From: Planctomycetota bacterium
GTDB lineage: Bacteria > Planctomycetota > UBA8108 > UBA1146
Length of the DNA: 43,977 nucleotides
Direction of reading: 5' to 3'
Assembly: GCA_012960845.1 (NCBI GenBank)
Contig: DUAN01000032.1
Span: 1-43,977 of the forward strand
Every line of letters begins with the position of its first letter. Within the stretch, counting starts at the first letter, position 1. Of the stretch, positions 34,788 to 43,133 are shown piece after piece. The notes under the pieces are model-generated. The model was not told the origin of the DNA. It was given only the letters and a program-made list of their open reading frames with translations, and ran no database searches. Both the position numbers and the translations under genes were made by a program.

Positions 34788-36155
34788 TCAACCGAGGAAA
34801 CCGAGTGGTGTGAACAGTGCTGGATTGGCTGCGGCAGCGGCATCGAAACCGGGCATGAACTGATCCATCAGTGCCGGATCGTCGCCGAAGTGATTGGCGA
34901 AGATCTCGGAGAAGATCATCCTGTAATCTGTGTTGGCGGCGAGGTATCGATCGTTGACGGTGAACATCGATCCTGGAGCCCAGCTGCTCGGGTCGCAGTT
35001 GTAGACTCCACCGACGACACCTCCACCGGCGACGAACATGGTGCTGCTGGCGCCGTGGTCGGTGCCCTGTGATCCATTTTCGATCGAAGTGCGTCCAAAT
35101 TCTGAAACGGTCACGATCACCACGTCTTGCCACTGGGATTGCAGGTCGCGCGAGAGCGCCTGGATTCCGAGCGCCAGATCTCCGAGCAGATTGGGGTGAG
35201 CCCCATTGAGGCGACCTTGTGCAGTATGGGTATCCCAGCCATCGATGTTGACCCCGAGCAAGGTGGCCGGGGTTCGTTTCATCAACATGGCGATCTCGGA
35301 GAGCTGGGCTCCGAAGGTGTTGTCGGGATAGAGCGCACCGTTCTCCGGAATGTAGGGACCCTGTGCCAGTGCTTGCTGGACGGTACTGACCGACTCTCCC
35401 AGCTTGACCCCTGTGGGCATCAAGATGTCGCGGTACTGGGCTCCCTCGACATCGGGCTTGCCACCGTAGGCACCGTAGAAACCACGACCGTCGGTGGCGC
35501 CCGGAGTGCTGGGAAGTTCGCCGAGGAACTTGGCGACCTGGGCGAGCGAGCCAGAGAAGGAGTAGTCTGCAGTGGCAGGGAATGCCGGCATCGGTATCGA
35601 ACCGCGCATCACCACCGGCAGCGAGTCATCGAGGTAAGCCCCGGGGAAGGGGTTGTCAGGGAATCCCGGCACGTTGGCGAAGCGACGGTAGAGCATGCCC
35701 TCGTCGAGGGTCTCGTTCCCCGGCACGCCATTCTCCCAGAACTGCTGAGCACTGAAGTGACTGCGCGATTGCTCGGGGTAGCCGATCCTGTGCAGCACCG
35801 CGAGGTTGCCCGGTCCTGGGATTCCATTGAGAGCAGAATTGTTGAACACTTCCATCAACGGTTGAAGCGAAGGATGCAGCTGAGCGAAACCATTACCCAG
35901 GTCGACCGCCTCGAGGTCATTGATGAAGAGACCCGGACGATTGGCAGTACTGTAATCTGCGTCGCCACGAGGGATCACGGTGTTGATGGCATCGTTGCCA
36001 CCACGCTGGAAGATGAAGATCATCTTCTTCTGCCCGGTACCGCCGGTTCCGGCCATCAGTTTCCGGGCGAGGAACTCAGGACCGACAAATGGCGGCAGGA
36101 TCAATCCCAGGGCGGCGAGTCCTCCGCTTTTGAGCAGGTTTCTTCGATTCAACAT
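34788..36155 (-). CDS. Tat-exported DUF1501 family protein
   Basis: A 455-residue protein with a twin-arginine signal (NRRNLLKSGG at 3-12). DUF1501 features are KKMIFIFQRGGNDAINTVIPRGD near the start, the middle segment NIDGWDTH, and SEFGRTSIENGSQGTDHGASSTMFVAGG near residue 360. These resemble alkaline-phosphatase/sulfatase-fold metal sites (Asp, His and a Gly-rich turn). The biochemical role is not established. It almost always sits next to a DUF1800 gene, as here (15 bases apart). AGGAGA precedes the ATG. The gene is the middle member of the DUF1800-DUF1501-cupredoxin operon. Confidence 0.92.
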   Translation of the reverse strand: MLNRRNLLKSGGLAALGLILPPFVGPEFLARKLMAGTGGTGQKKMIFIFQRGGNDAINTVIPRGDADYSTANRPGLFINDLEAVDLGNGFAQLHPSLQPLMEVFNNSALNGIPGPGNLAVLHRIGYPEQSRSHFSAQQFWENGVPGNETLDEGMLYRRFANVPGFPDNPFPGAYLDDSLPVVMRGSIPMPAFPATADYSFSGSLAQVAKFLGELPSTPGATDGRGFYGAYGGKPDVEGAQYRDILMPTGVKLGESVSTVQQALAQGPYIPENGALYPDNTFGAQLSEIAMLMKRTPATLLGVNIDGWDTHTAQGRLNGAHPNLLGDLALGIQALSRDLQSQWQDVVIVTVSEFGRTSIENGSQGTDHGASSTMFVAGGGVVGGVYNCDPSSWAPGSMFTVNDRYLAANTDYRMIFSEIFANHFGDDPALMDQFMPGFDAAAAANPALFTPLGFLG

Positions 36156-36170
36156 GGTCTTCTCCTAATT

Positions 36171-39100
36171 CTACTGAAACTGCCAGCGAGGGAGGCTGAA
36201 CATGAAGCCCACCATGTCGCGGATCCGCGCTTCGTAGCCCGGGACCGTCGAGTCGAGCGGCCACGGCAGCCCATCCAGGTCTGTTTCGAGGTAGTCGATC
36301 ACGATGCACTTTTCAGCTTCTGTGAGAGTGTTCTGGAACAGTACTTCATCGAAGACGTCGATCACCTCGACGGCGCCGAGGTTTTGATCGAGGGCGACAA
36401 AGTCACCCACTTCCCACCGATAATCGTTATCCACGTTGGAGGAAAATCTGCGGGCAAAGTTGATGCGTTTGAGTAGCGTGGTGGTGCCGATCCAGTCCGA
36501 TCCGATCTCCGAGTAGCCATCGGGTTCGGCGCGCTGGAACAGGTCCATCCCCATATCCTTCATCTGGTTCGCCAGATCATCGCTGCTGGCGACCGCCCCC
36601 AGTGCTCGAAGGGTGGTGTTGATGAACTCGACCGGGGTTTTGACCTTGGTGCGCATGTAGGTGGGATTCCAGAAGGGTCCACTCTGGTCGATCGGATCGA
36701 GTAACGTTTCCATCACGGTTCCGATATGTCCTGGCTCAGGAGTCGAGAACCAGGCAGCGATCATATCGGCGAGCAGCCCCTGCAATTCGATCGGTGCTGT
36801 TCCATCCGAGATGGTCGCCAGCGAGATCTCATCGGAAACGAACTTCTGGATCAACTTGATACAGATGAACTGTGCTGTGCTCGGGTGTGCGGTCAGGGAG
36901 TCGACCAGTTCGATTCCATCGAGCACTCCATCGGCACCGACTCGTCCTGCAGGGATGTCGAGTTGGTACGGAGTACCGGCGAAGATCGACTTGGCTCCGT
37001 CGTCGTGCTGGGCAGGGTTGAAGCGGAAGTTCCACTGACCCTGACGATTGTTCAGATCGATGTGTCGCGGGGTGGGCACATTGGAGGTGACTCGCGGCAA
37101 GAAGGAAGCATCGTTGCTGGAGATGGCGGTATTGTGGATCTGGGCGGCCAGTACGTTGTTGCCGGCGACCATCAGGTGCCTGAAGTGATCGAGATCCACC
37201 AGCGACGGGCGTCCCGCTGCTTCGTGTCCACCACTGGCAGCGGTATAGGGCGGTGGGGCCGGCGCATCTGCCATCGTCTGGCTTCGCCAGATCTCGATGC
37301 CGTTGAGGTAGAGCACCACCCCGTCGTCGTAATCCACTTCCAGTTCGAGTCGGTCCGTCGTTTGCGGATCGGCAATGATGAAGTTCTTGCGCGCGTAGAA
37401 ACTGATGTAGTTGTTCTGCATGTCGGTGAGGATGGTGGCATCGTCGCCATCCCCCATGCCGATGCCGGTCGGACCGACCAGCCAGCTGGAGTCGTCGAAA
37501 CCAGGTTCGGTCCAGGCGGTGGTCGCTGCTCCAGCAGGATCGGGAGAGGGCTCCTCGAGGCCCTTGAAGTAACTCCAGTCCTCACCAAGTTCGAGCAGCG
37601 CAGTGCTGGTCCAGGACTGATGGCTGGTGATGACCGGGTTGGTGACGTAGTCGGGGAAGGGGACGATCATCTCGTTGGGGATCCGCGTGACAGACCATCC
37701 GGTCAGCGCCCTGGCCACCTCCTCGATATCGGTCTGGGTGTAGCCGTTGTCGACCCCGAGGGTGTGGAGCTCGAGAATTTCCCTGGCGTAGTTCTCGTTC
37801 GGTTCGGCAGCGAAATTCAAGATGCTGTCGAGATATACCAGCATCGGTACGCTGCTGGCACTGAACAGGAGAAGGTCGGAGAAGTAACCGAGTGAGTGAT
37901 CGCGGAAGAACTCGTATTCCTCGAACTCGAGTGAGGAAGAGTGCATCCGGGCACTGGTATTGCTGCCGAGGATTCGATGGGTATAGCGATTGCGCAATGC
38001 TCGAAACAGATCTCTCAACTTTTGCTCATCGGTGGTGAAGTGGTTTTCCCAGAATTCACCGAGCACAGTTTGCAACTGTCGGTTGGAGTAGATGCCTCGA
38101 ATGAACATGAATCGTTGGAGGTTGGCATCGGTAAGGATGACATCGCGGGTTGCGGTGCTGGTAAAAGTCTGTGAGACGATGCTCGGATCGAGGGTGAAGT
38201 CGGCGTTGTTGGGCGCGTCATGACCCTGGATGGCGAGGGTGTTGATTCCCGGCTGCAGCAGCGAGTCGGGAATCTGGAAGTACTCGGGGATACCCGCTTC
38301 ATGTGAGCCATTGGAGTACTGATTGAAGGGAGGAGGGCTCCCGACCAGATGTGGTGACCCATTGCCCTGGGTGCTTCGGGTCAGTTCCACTCCATTGATG
38401 TAGGCGACGAAGGCATCGTCGTAGAGCATCTTGAGGTAGATCCCGGGCAACCCTGCGGGATCATTCATCACGAACTGGGTGCGGATGTAGATCGAGGCGA
38501 GATCGGTCGTGAAGAACTGGCCGATCGTCGTCACATCGTCGTTATCTCCGAAACCAAACCCGCCGGTGGAAACCGACCAGCTGCTGTCATCGAATCCTGG
38601 CTGGGCCCAGTCTGCGGGGGGCTCCTCGAATCCGAGAAAGTAATGAAAGGAGCCGTTGGGTCGCAGGATGAACTGCTCCTGGCTGACGGGAATATTCGAG
38701 GTGAACTGATCGTCGAGAGCTTGCAGCGGGATGTTCCCGACCTCGTCCCCGACCTCGGGTTGCAACAGAGCATCGATGACAACGGGAATGCCCAGGTCGA
38801 GAACGCGGGTCACATCTCCTGGTGTTGGGCCATAGGCGATGCGGTGCAAAAGGTGTCCGGCGACGATCCGTTGCGGATCGCCAGCACCATCACAAATGCT
38901 GGTAAAGCAACCGAGGAGATCATCGGTCGGGTCGAGTCCGCATTCGAGGGGACCGGGTGCCGGCGGCGGGACGTCGCCGATGAAGATGTAGCCGAGCAAA
39001 CTGATCGGATCGGCCACATCGAGTGATCCATCATCGTTGACATCTGCGGCGTCGTAACAGCTGATCGAATCGATGCCGCCAAACAGATAGTTGAGGATCA

Positions 39101-39287
39101 CGATCGGATCGGAGATGTCCACTGCACCATCGTTGTTGGGGTCACCGCGGCGAAAGGGAGCGTCTGCTGCGAGAGTCAGGCTCGACGAGAGCAGCAGCGT
39201 GGTGAGCAGCAGTGTCGTGAGCAGCAGCGTGAACAGGGATGTGGTGAGCAGGGACAGGGCGCATGGCCGCTGAAAACATGAGGGCAT
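36171..39287 (-). CDS. Large secreted DUF1800 protein with N-terminal dockerin-like repeats and two inserted beta domains
   Basis: A 1038-residue exported protein. The signal peptide contains a 15-bp-repeat-encoded LLLTT ladder. Dockerin-like repeats (about 45-103, RGDPNNDGAVDISDPI and DVNDDGSLDVADPI) come next. DUF1800 is split in three blocks: about 142-205 (LLHRIAYGPTPGDVTRVL), 380-535 (EPNENYAREILELHTLGVDNGYTQ) and 745-1038 (FNPAQHDDGAK, FICIKLIQKFVSD). Two related beta domains (about 205-375 and 562-740) with FDDSSW and YDDxxxxYxNGxE motifs lie between. The average DUF1800 protein is about 450-600 residues. I chose the ATG at 39287, which has GGGAGG upstream; an ATG at 39317 has none. 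It is the first gene of the three-gene operon. Confidence 0.9.
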   Translation of the reverse strand: MPSCFQRPCALSLLTTSLFTLLLTTLLLTTLLLSSSLTLAADAPFRRGDPNNDGAVDISDPIVILNYLFGGIDSISCYDAADVNDDGSLDVADPISLLGYIFIGDVPPPAPGPLECGLDPTDDLLGCFTSICDGAGDPQRIVAGHLLHRIAYGPTPGDVTRVLDLGIPVVIDALLQPEVGDEVGNIPLQALDDQFTSNIPVSQEQFILRPNGSFHYFLGFEEPPADWAQPGFDDSSWSVSTGGFGFGDNDDVTTIGQFFTTDLASIYIRTQFVMNDPAGLPGIYLKMLYDDAFVAYINGVELTRSTQGNGSPHLVGSPPPFNQYSNGSHEAGIPEYFQIPDSLLQPGINTLAIQGHDAPNNADFTLDPSIVSQTFTSTATRDVILTDANLQRFMFIRGIYSNRQLQTVLGEFWENHFTTDEQKLRDLFRALRNRYTHRILGSNTSARMHSSSLEFEEYEFFRDHSLGYFSDLLLFSASSVPMLVYLDSILNFAAEPNENYAREILELHTLGVDNGYTQTDIEEVARALTGWSVTRIPNEMIVPFPDYVTNPVITSHQSWTSTALLELGEDWSYFKGLEEPSPDPAGAATTAWTEPGFDDSSWLVGPTGIGMGDGDDATILTDMQNNYISFYARKNFIIADPQTTDRLELEVDYDDGVVLYLNGIEIWRSQTMADAPAPPPYTAASGGHEAAGRPSLVDLDHFRHLMVAGNNVLAAQIHNTAISSNDASFLPRVTSNVPTPRHIDLNNRQGQWNFRFNPAQHDDGAKSIFAGTPYQLDIPAGRVGADGVLDGIELVDSLTAHPSTAQFICIKLIQKFVSDEISLATISDGTAPIELQGLLADMIAAWFSTPEPGHIGTVMETLLDPIDQSGPFWNPTYMRTKVKTPVEFINTTLRALGAVASSDDLANQMKDMGMDLFQRAEPDGYSEIGSDWIGTTTLLKRINFARRFSSNVDNDYRWEVGDFVALDQNLGAVEVIDVFDEVLFQNTLTEAEKCIVIDYLETDLDGLPWPLDSTVPGYEARIRDMVGFMFSLPRWQFQ
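39189..39233 (-). repeat. Three 15-bp in-frame tandem units in the DUF1800 signal peptide
   Basis: Units at 39189-39203, 39204-39218 and 39219-39233 share the form GAGCAGCAGYGTSRW on the plus strand. On the coding strand they encode a repeated Leu-Leu-Leu-Thr-Thr-like pentapeptide in the hydrophobic core of the signal peptide. Unit length is a multiple of three, so copy number change keeps the frame. Confidence 0.75.
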
Positions 39288-39446
39288 CGAGACCTCCCGT
39301 ACCGTCAGGTGCATCAAAATCCTTGATCGTGGTGAAACAGTTCACCGACTGATCAGTACCCGCAATGAGGAGGAGTCTTGTCGATCATGCGGTCATCTCG
39401 GGGACCGTCTCCAACGATTCTCTTCGCTCCTCGCTGTCGATGAGTT

Positions 39447-39485
39447 GCGACCCAGGATGAAATAGACCCTTTTTTCCTGGACCGC
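39447..39485 (-). other. Stem-loop after the GT39 gene / in the DUF1800 operon leader
   Basis: On the minus strand GCGGTCCAGG (39485-39476) pairs with CCTGGGTCGC (39456-39447) over 10 bp with two G-U pairs, around a 19-base loop. It starts 10 bases after the stop of the upstream glycosyltransferase gene. No U-run follows. It could end the upstream transcript or be part of the downstream operon's leader. Confidence 0.4.
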
Positions 39486-39494
39486 ACAGCCTCC

Positions 39495-39523
39495 ATTATA
39501 GGCGTTCCGGGGAAGATGGTGAA
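39495..39523 (-). promoter_or_regulatory. Candidate sigma-70 promoter for the DUF1800-DUF1501-cupredoxin operon
   Basis: On the minus strand a perfect -10 TATAAT (39500-39495) lies 17 bases after TTCACC (39523-39518), which matches the -35 consensus at four of six positions. The -10 contains the TAA stop codon of the upstream glycosyltransferase gene. Transcription would start near 39488 and give a leader of about 200 bases before the ATG at 39287. A small perfect hairpin (GGTGAA, loop ACAG, TTCACC) sits in that leader at 39331-39346. Confidence 0.4.
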
Positions 39524-41121
39524 CCCGCTACTCCCGCCGCTGCGAAGCGCAGAGCCCAATAGAAGCCGATGGCGGTCAGGATCGACAAGAGGGTCAGGAT
39601 AAAGTAGTTGCGAGTCACCGGGCGGCGCGGTGACTCGCTCGGTTGGCGACCTTGGCCCGAGTACAGCGTCAATTTATCCTCCCCGAATGATTCTCTCACC
39701 AGCACCTCGAACTGCTCGATTCCCTGCTCGCTGGCGTGCTTTCGAAAGAGATTTTCATCGCCGACCACCACCAGTGAATGGGTCTCCGATGAGAGGAGTT
39801 CGCCGACGCGAGAATCGGCTAGCGGTGCCCGGTGACGCTTTAGCAGCACCTGGGTTGCCGGATCCGCGTGGAAAAACTCGAGCTGGGTGTCGGGCCTGAC
39901 ATGAGACTCGACCTCACGACAGAATCCTTCGAGCTGTTTCGTCTCGACGATGTGCGGGCTATGGATGTCGAGCACATCGAGATATGCGGCGGCGATCGGC
40001 AGCACCGAGGACAGAGCCAGGATGGCATAGACGGTATTTCGTTGCGGCGAAAACCAGCGTGAGACTTCGCGTGCTGCAAGCATCGCCGTCGGCGGCAAGA
40101 TCACCAGCAGGTGGATGAAGCGGTGATGGGTGGAGATACACAGCAACAGCAAGCCTGCGATCATCCAGCACAGCAGGAAACGCTCGGCGCGTCGCTCTCG
40201 GGGTCGGGGTGAGGGACGCCGGATCAGCCGAACTGCGGCGATCACAGCGATCAGGCCGGTCGGAGCCAGTCGCGTCAGGAACCACGCCAGCGGTAACAGG
40301 TGGTGTGTCACCGATTGCTGATTGGGAGCGACCCGGCTGCCGATGGAATGGTCGATCAGTTCATCGTGGATCAACTTGTCGATCGCCAGGCCGCCGCTGT
40401 CGTATTGCGCCGCTGCCAGCCAGATGACAGGAATCACCAGCGAACCGATCAGGCCCACCACGATGCTGCGACGGGGGAGTCGCAGCCGCTCGGTCGGGGG
40501 ATCGAAGCGGTATGCCAGCAGCCCCAGCAGCGCCATCGCCCAGCCGAGCGGTCCCTTGGTCATCAGTGCTGCGGTGCCGGCCAGCACCAGTGGCCAGGGT
40601 CCGGCTCCATCGACCCAGCAGCGCCAGATGCCGAGGGCGAGCAGCAAGGTGGTGCACTGGAATAGCGGGTCGCTGCGAGCCAGCAGGATCTCGCGCAATC
40701 CCAATTGGTGGCACAGCAGTAGCAGTGGCGCCCAGATCGCCGCCGCCGCTCCAAATTCACGTCCGACCCAGCCGACCAGGATCAGTATCGTGATCAGCGT
40801 GGCCCACCATGAGGGGAAGGCGTAGGTCAGTCGATGAAAGGTGCCGAGCGCCTCGCTGGCGACGGCACCGAGCCACTGGGTCAGTGGTGGCTTCGAAGCG
40901 AAGTGACCATCCTGGTCCTGCTGCCATAGCCACGAGTCGTTCTCGATGATGTCGAGCTGATAGCTGGCGAGTTTGACCTGGTCGCGACCGAGCAGGTCCG
41001 CGGGACCGGTGGCGCGCACCAGCAGGAAGCCGGCCCAGCTCGCGATGGCCAGCAGCAGGATGGTGCGGGTGGTCGAGATCGAGCGCCCCTTCGGCGCAGG
41101 CCCTTCCGCCGATTCGATCAT
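39496..41121 (-). CDS. ArnT/GT39-type integral membrane glycosyltransferase
   Basis: A 541-residue protein with about ten to twelve helices, related in layout to the transferase at 22836-24476. The first outer loop shows GRDQVKLASYQL and FASKPPLTQWLGA, the superfamily's acidic and aromatic positions. LLARSDPLFQ and FTKGPLGW-like segments (MTKGPLGWAMALLG) follow. It would move a sugar from a lipid carrier to an envelope acceptor that is not known. The C-terminus adds a soluble segment of about 130 residues (starting near ETKQLEGFCREVESH) and one last helix. The start overlaps the symporter stop by ATGA, so the two are co-translated. Confidence 0.87.
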   Translation of the reverse strand: MIESAEGPAPKGRSISTTRTILLLAIASWAGFLLVRATGPADLLGRDQVKLASYQLDIIENDSWLWQQDQDGHFASKPPLTQWLGAVASEALGTFHRLTYAFPSWWATLITILILVGWVGREFGAAAAIWAPLLLLCHQLGLREILLARSDPLFQCTTLLLALGIWRCWVDGAGPWPLVLAGTAALMTKGPLGWAMALLGLLAYRFDPPTERLRLPRRSIVVGLIGSLVIPVIWLAAAQYDSGGLAIDKLIHDELIDHSIGSRVAPNQQSVTHHLLPLAWFLTRLAPTGLIAVIAAVRLIRRPSPRPRERRAERFLLCWMIAGLLLLCISTHHRFIHLLVILPPTAMLAAREVSRWFSPQRNTVYAILALSSVLPIAAAYLDVLDIHSPHIVETKQLEGFCREVESHVRPDTQLEFFHADPATQVLLKRHRAPLADSRVGELLSSETHSLVVVGDENLFRKHASEQGIEQFEVLVRESFGEDKLTLYSGQGRQPSESPRRPVTRNYFILTLLSILTAIGFYWALRFAAAGVAGSPSSPERL

Positions 41122-43133
41122 CGATCCGTGGTCCCATCTCCTTCTGCCGGCTCATCTTGTCGCAGTAGTCGGGGCAGGAATCGGGCCACCAACACACCAC
41201 CCACCACCGCAGCTGCGAAGGACCAGCCGGTCCACCCCTTACCGAGAATCAGGGCACCGATGCCCAGCGTCAGTCCCCACACCATCGTCAGGCCGCCGAC
41301 GATGCCGCCGATCACCAGTCTTCCCTCGTGGGGGGTTCCTCTCACATCGGTGAGGGCTCGTACCGGGCCCCACGCTCCGGTCGGTCGCACCTTTTCGTAG
41401 AAGGGCACCAGTTTAGCGGGATCGGGGGCGGGTCTCAGCAGCGTCACGATCAGACTGACCAGCGTCGACAGCAGTACCACGATGACGATGCGACCCTCTG
41501 CCGTGATCACTCCACCCTCCGATTCGATGCTACCCAGAGGCGTGAGTGCTGTGACAGGCCAGCCCTTGTCGAAGAGGAAGGTGATGAGGGTGGTGGTGAC
41601 ACTCGAAGTGACCATCGCTGCGATCTCGCTCCAGGCGGTGATGCGCCACCACAGCCAGCGCAGCAGGTAGATCGGTCCGACGCCGCCGAGGAAGGCGAGG
41701 AAGAAGGTGAACAGGTCGCTGATCGAATCGGAGATGGTCGCCAGCCACGCCCCCTCGAGCAGGAACACGACGCTGGCGATCCGTGCCACCGTGACATAGT
41801 GGCTCGCTTTACGCTTTCGGTCGATGAAGCGCCGGTGTAAATCGTTGACGTAGTAACTCGCTGCCAGATTGACATGGGTGTCGATGGTCGACATGAAGGC
41901 GGCCAGCAAGCTCACCACCACGATGCCGAGCAATCCCGCCGGCAGGAAGCGCACCATCATGACGACGTAGGCCTTCTCCGAGTCTGTTTTAGCAATCTCC
42001 GTGTCAGGCTCGACCTTGTCATCGAGTTTGACCAGGATCTTGGGCAAGACCCCTACCCAACCCTCCAGTGCTACCAGATGGACCTGGTGATGCGTGCCCT
42101 CCCTATCCTCGATGGAGACCCGATCGAGATCCTCGTGGATGGCGACCACGGTGCCGGCCACCGGACTGACCACGGGGTCGCCGTGAGGCACCACCAGTAG
42201 TGAAGCCAGCGCCACCGCGATCCACATCCAGGGGCGCAGGGCGTAGTTAGCGATGTTGTACCAGAGCGTCCCGACCGAGCCGTGCGCCGGCGACTTGCTG
42301 GCGGCGATCCGTTGCACGACGACGGTGCCGCCATCGATTCCCGAGGTCGCCCACCAGGAAATCCCTAGATAGACCGCCACCGCAGCCACCGGCGTGGTCC
42401 AGAAGAGCGGATCGGACCAGGAGCCGCCTCCTGGAGAGGGTAAGAAGTTGAGAATCTGGCTCGAATCCCGGCCCTCTTGGGCCAGGTGCTCGATGATCGC
42501 CGATTGTCCCCCCACTGCATCCCAGGTGATGAAGGCGAGTGCGATGGCACCGATCATGGCGAGGCAAAACTGCACCAGATCGGTCACTGCCACGCCCCAG
42601 AAGCCCGACATCAGCGAGTAAGAGAGGCAGATGGCGCAGGCGATGCCAAGCGAGGTGACCTTATCGATATCAAACAGCACGTCACTGATCTTGGCGGCGG
42701 CCAGCAGCACCCAGCACAGCACGATCGGATTGGTCAGGAAGGCGTGAAAGAAGCCGAGCACCCCCCTCAGTACCGTCGCTTCTTTTCCGCCGTAGCGCAT
42801 CTCTGCGAATTCCGCCTGGGTCATCACTCCCAGCCGTCGCCAGTAGCGCGAAAAGAGGAAAACGGTCAGCATTCCCCCCACTGCGAAGCACCACCACAGC
42901 CAGTTTTTCCAGATGCCTGCATCTCGCACCCAGCCGGTGATCACCAGCGGTGTGTCTGCGGCAAAGGTGGTGGCGACCATCGAGGTCCCGACCACCCACC
43001 ACGGCAGTTTTCGCCCGGCCAGGAAGAAGGAATCTGCATCGGCGCTGGCGCGCTGACGAAGAAAAAATCCGACCCCGATGGCGAAGGCGATGTAAATCGC
43101 CAGCACGGCGATGTCGATGGTTTCCAGATGCAT
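41118..43133 (-). CDS. Sodium:solute symporter (SSS family) with inserted lipoyl/M23-like beta domain
   Basis: A 671-residue secondary transporter that couples sodium entry to uptake of a sugar, amino acid or similar solute. The SSS pattern is clear: ASADADSFFLAGRKLPWWVVGTSMVATTFAADTPL at about 30-64, then about 13 helices with GFWGVAVTDLVQF and SLLAAFMSTIDTHVNLAASY. At about 316-388 a hydrophilic stretch breaks the membrane domain (SPVAGTVVAIHEDLDRVSI, then VKLDDKVEPDTEIAKTDSE). This looks like a small hybrid-motif barrel of the lipoyl/M23 type; the lysine needed for lipoylation is not evident. Only a weak GGAT lies before the ATG. A nested inverted repeat lies upstream at 43229-43308. Confidence 0.9.
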   Translation of the reverse strand: MHLETIDIAVLAIYIAFAIGVGFFLRQRASADADSFFLAGRKLPWWVVGTSMVATTFAADTPLVITGWVRDAGIWKNWLWWCFAVGGMLTVFLFSRYWRRLGVMTQAEFAEMRYGGKEATVLRGVLGFFHAFLTNPIVLCWVLLAAAKISDVLFDIDKVTSLGIACAICLSYSLMSGFWGVAVTDLVQFCLAMIGAIALAFITWDAVGGQSAIIEHLAQEGRDSSQILNFLPSPGGGSWSDPLFWTTPVAAVAVYLGISWWATSGIDGGTVVVQRIAASKSPAHGSVGTLWYNIANYALRPWMWIAVALASLLVVPHGDPVVSPVAGTVVAIHEDLDRVSIEDREGTHHQVHLVALEGWVGVLPKILVKLDDKVEPDTEIAKTDSEKAYVVMMVRFLPAGLLGIVVVSLLAAFMSTIDTHVNLAASYYVNDLHRRFIDRKRKASHYVTVARIASVVFLLEGAWLATISDSISDLFTFFLAFLGGVGPIYLLRWLWWRITAWSEIAAMVTSSVTTTLITFLFDKGWPVTALTPLGSIESEGGVITAEGRIVIVVLLSTLVSLIVTLLRPAPDPAKLVPFYEKVRPTGAWGPVRALTDVRGTPHEGRLVIGGIVGGLTMVWGLTLGIGALILGKGWTGWSFAAAVVGGVLVARFLPRLLRQDEPAEGDGTTDR

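Noticed and set aside
35127-36476. A 449-residue plus-strand open frame opposite DUF1501
   Set aside because: Opposite a well-supported Tat-exported gene; rich in His, Glu and Val as expected for the reverse complement; no motif.
36726-37895. A 389-residue plus-strand open frame opposite DUF1800
   Set aside because: Antisense shadow of a conserved gene, with no protein-like features.
39348-39357. Palindrome ACTGATCAGT in the DUF1800 leader
   Set aside because: A single 10-bp palindrome with no second copy; too short to call an operator.
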